DNA of 5,795 nucleotides, taken from NCBI GenBank assembly GCA_964636625.1, contig CAZWUL010000066.1, positions 1 to 5,795 of the forward strand, in the 5' to 3' direction. The DNA is from CAZWUL01 sp964636625 (GTDB lineage: Bacteria > Atribacterota > Phoenicimicrobiia > Phoenicimicrobiales > Stramentimicrobiaceae). This document shows, in pieces, positions 5,746 through 5,795 of this stretch. Below the pieces are notes generated by a model. That model ran no database searches and was not told where the DNA came from. It worked only from the letters and a program-made list of their open reading frames with translations. Made by a program: the position numbers and the translations under genes. Within the stretch, counting starts at the first letter, position 1; each line of letters opens with the position of its first letter.

Positions 5746-5795
5746 TGGTAACTTTTCAACCGAAACGACTGGTAAGAATTCAACCGAAATAAACA
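5746..5795. repeat. IS21 right end with two terminal repeats
   Basis: The inner repeat R2 (5746-5764) is the exact inverted copy of left repeat L1. The outer repeat R1 (5770-5788, ttcggttgaattcttacca when reverse-complemented) is shifted 24 bp outward and differs at three central positions. The terminal CA is the last base pair of the window. R1 and R2 are presumed transposase binding sites. Confidence 0.8.

Larger units (their letters stand above)
3132..5795 (-). mobile_element. Complete IS21-family insertion sequence, about 2.66 kb
   Basis: The element carries the two IS21 hallmark genes in the expected order with a 4-nt overlap, flanked by multiple terminal repeats. The left edge is placed at TG in tgttttcttcggttg (3132), and the right edge at the CA that ends the window; reverse-complemented the right end reads tgtttatttcggttg. 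Outer ends match at 21 of 26 positions. IS21-family elements normally start with TG and end with CA, and about 2-2.6 kb is their usual size. The target is the 3' part of the acetyltransferase gene. The target duplication (typically 4-8 bp) cannot be verified because nothing lies beyond the right end. Both genes look intact, so the copy may be functional. Base composition is visibly more AT-rich than the ABC gene. Confidence 0.9.

Overview
The window looks like a fragment of a bacterial chromosome, probably from an uncultured anaerobe. Genes have Shine-Dalgarno sites, spacers are rich in repeats, and a complete IS21-family insertion sequence is present. The spacer repeats (octamer-phased arrays and 'ctcgactggagcga'-type elements) recall short dispersed repeats that I associate with Cloacimonadota and Bacteroidota relatives. 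That is an impression from memory, and the phylum is not established here.

Layout. Bases 1-88 carry the last codons of an ABC exporter half-transporter. After a 257-bp repeat-filled spacer comes a complete second half-transporter (346-2148, +). The two are likely subunits of one heterodimeric multidrug/lipid-type exporter. Bases 2149-2646 hold no convincing gene. They carry several short repeats, including more copies of the octamer-phased repeat seen upstream. A GNAT acetyltransferase gene (2707-3147, +) follows; its 3' end is cut by the left end of an IS21-family element (3132-5795).

The IS carries istA (DDE transposase, 3940-5514, -) and istB (AAA+ ATPase helper, 3182-3943, -). They overlap by 4 nt (ATGA). 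Multiple terminal repeats lie at both ends, and the right-hand CA coincides with the last base of the window. Both IS genes look intact with their catalytic residues, so the element may be active. IstB (ATPase, target selection) and IstA (strand transfer at the terminal repeats) act together in transposition. The IS genes look more AT-rich by eye than the ABC gene, as expected for an acquired element.

I found no defence system, RNA gene, CRISPR array or clearly new multigene system. The most unusual signals are the octamer-phased repeat family in both spacers flanking the ABC gene, a 14-bp perfect inverted repeat upstream of istA inside the IS, and the IS-truncated acetyltransferase whose stop codon comes from the IS end.
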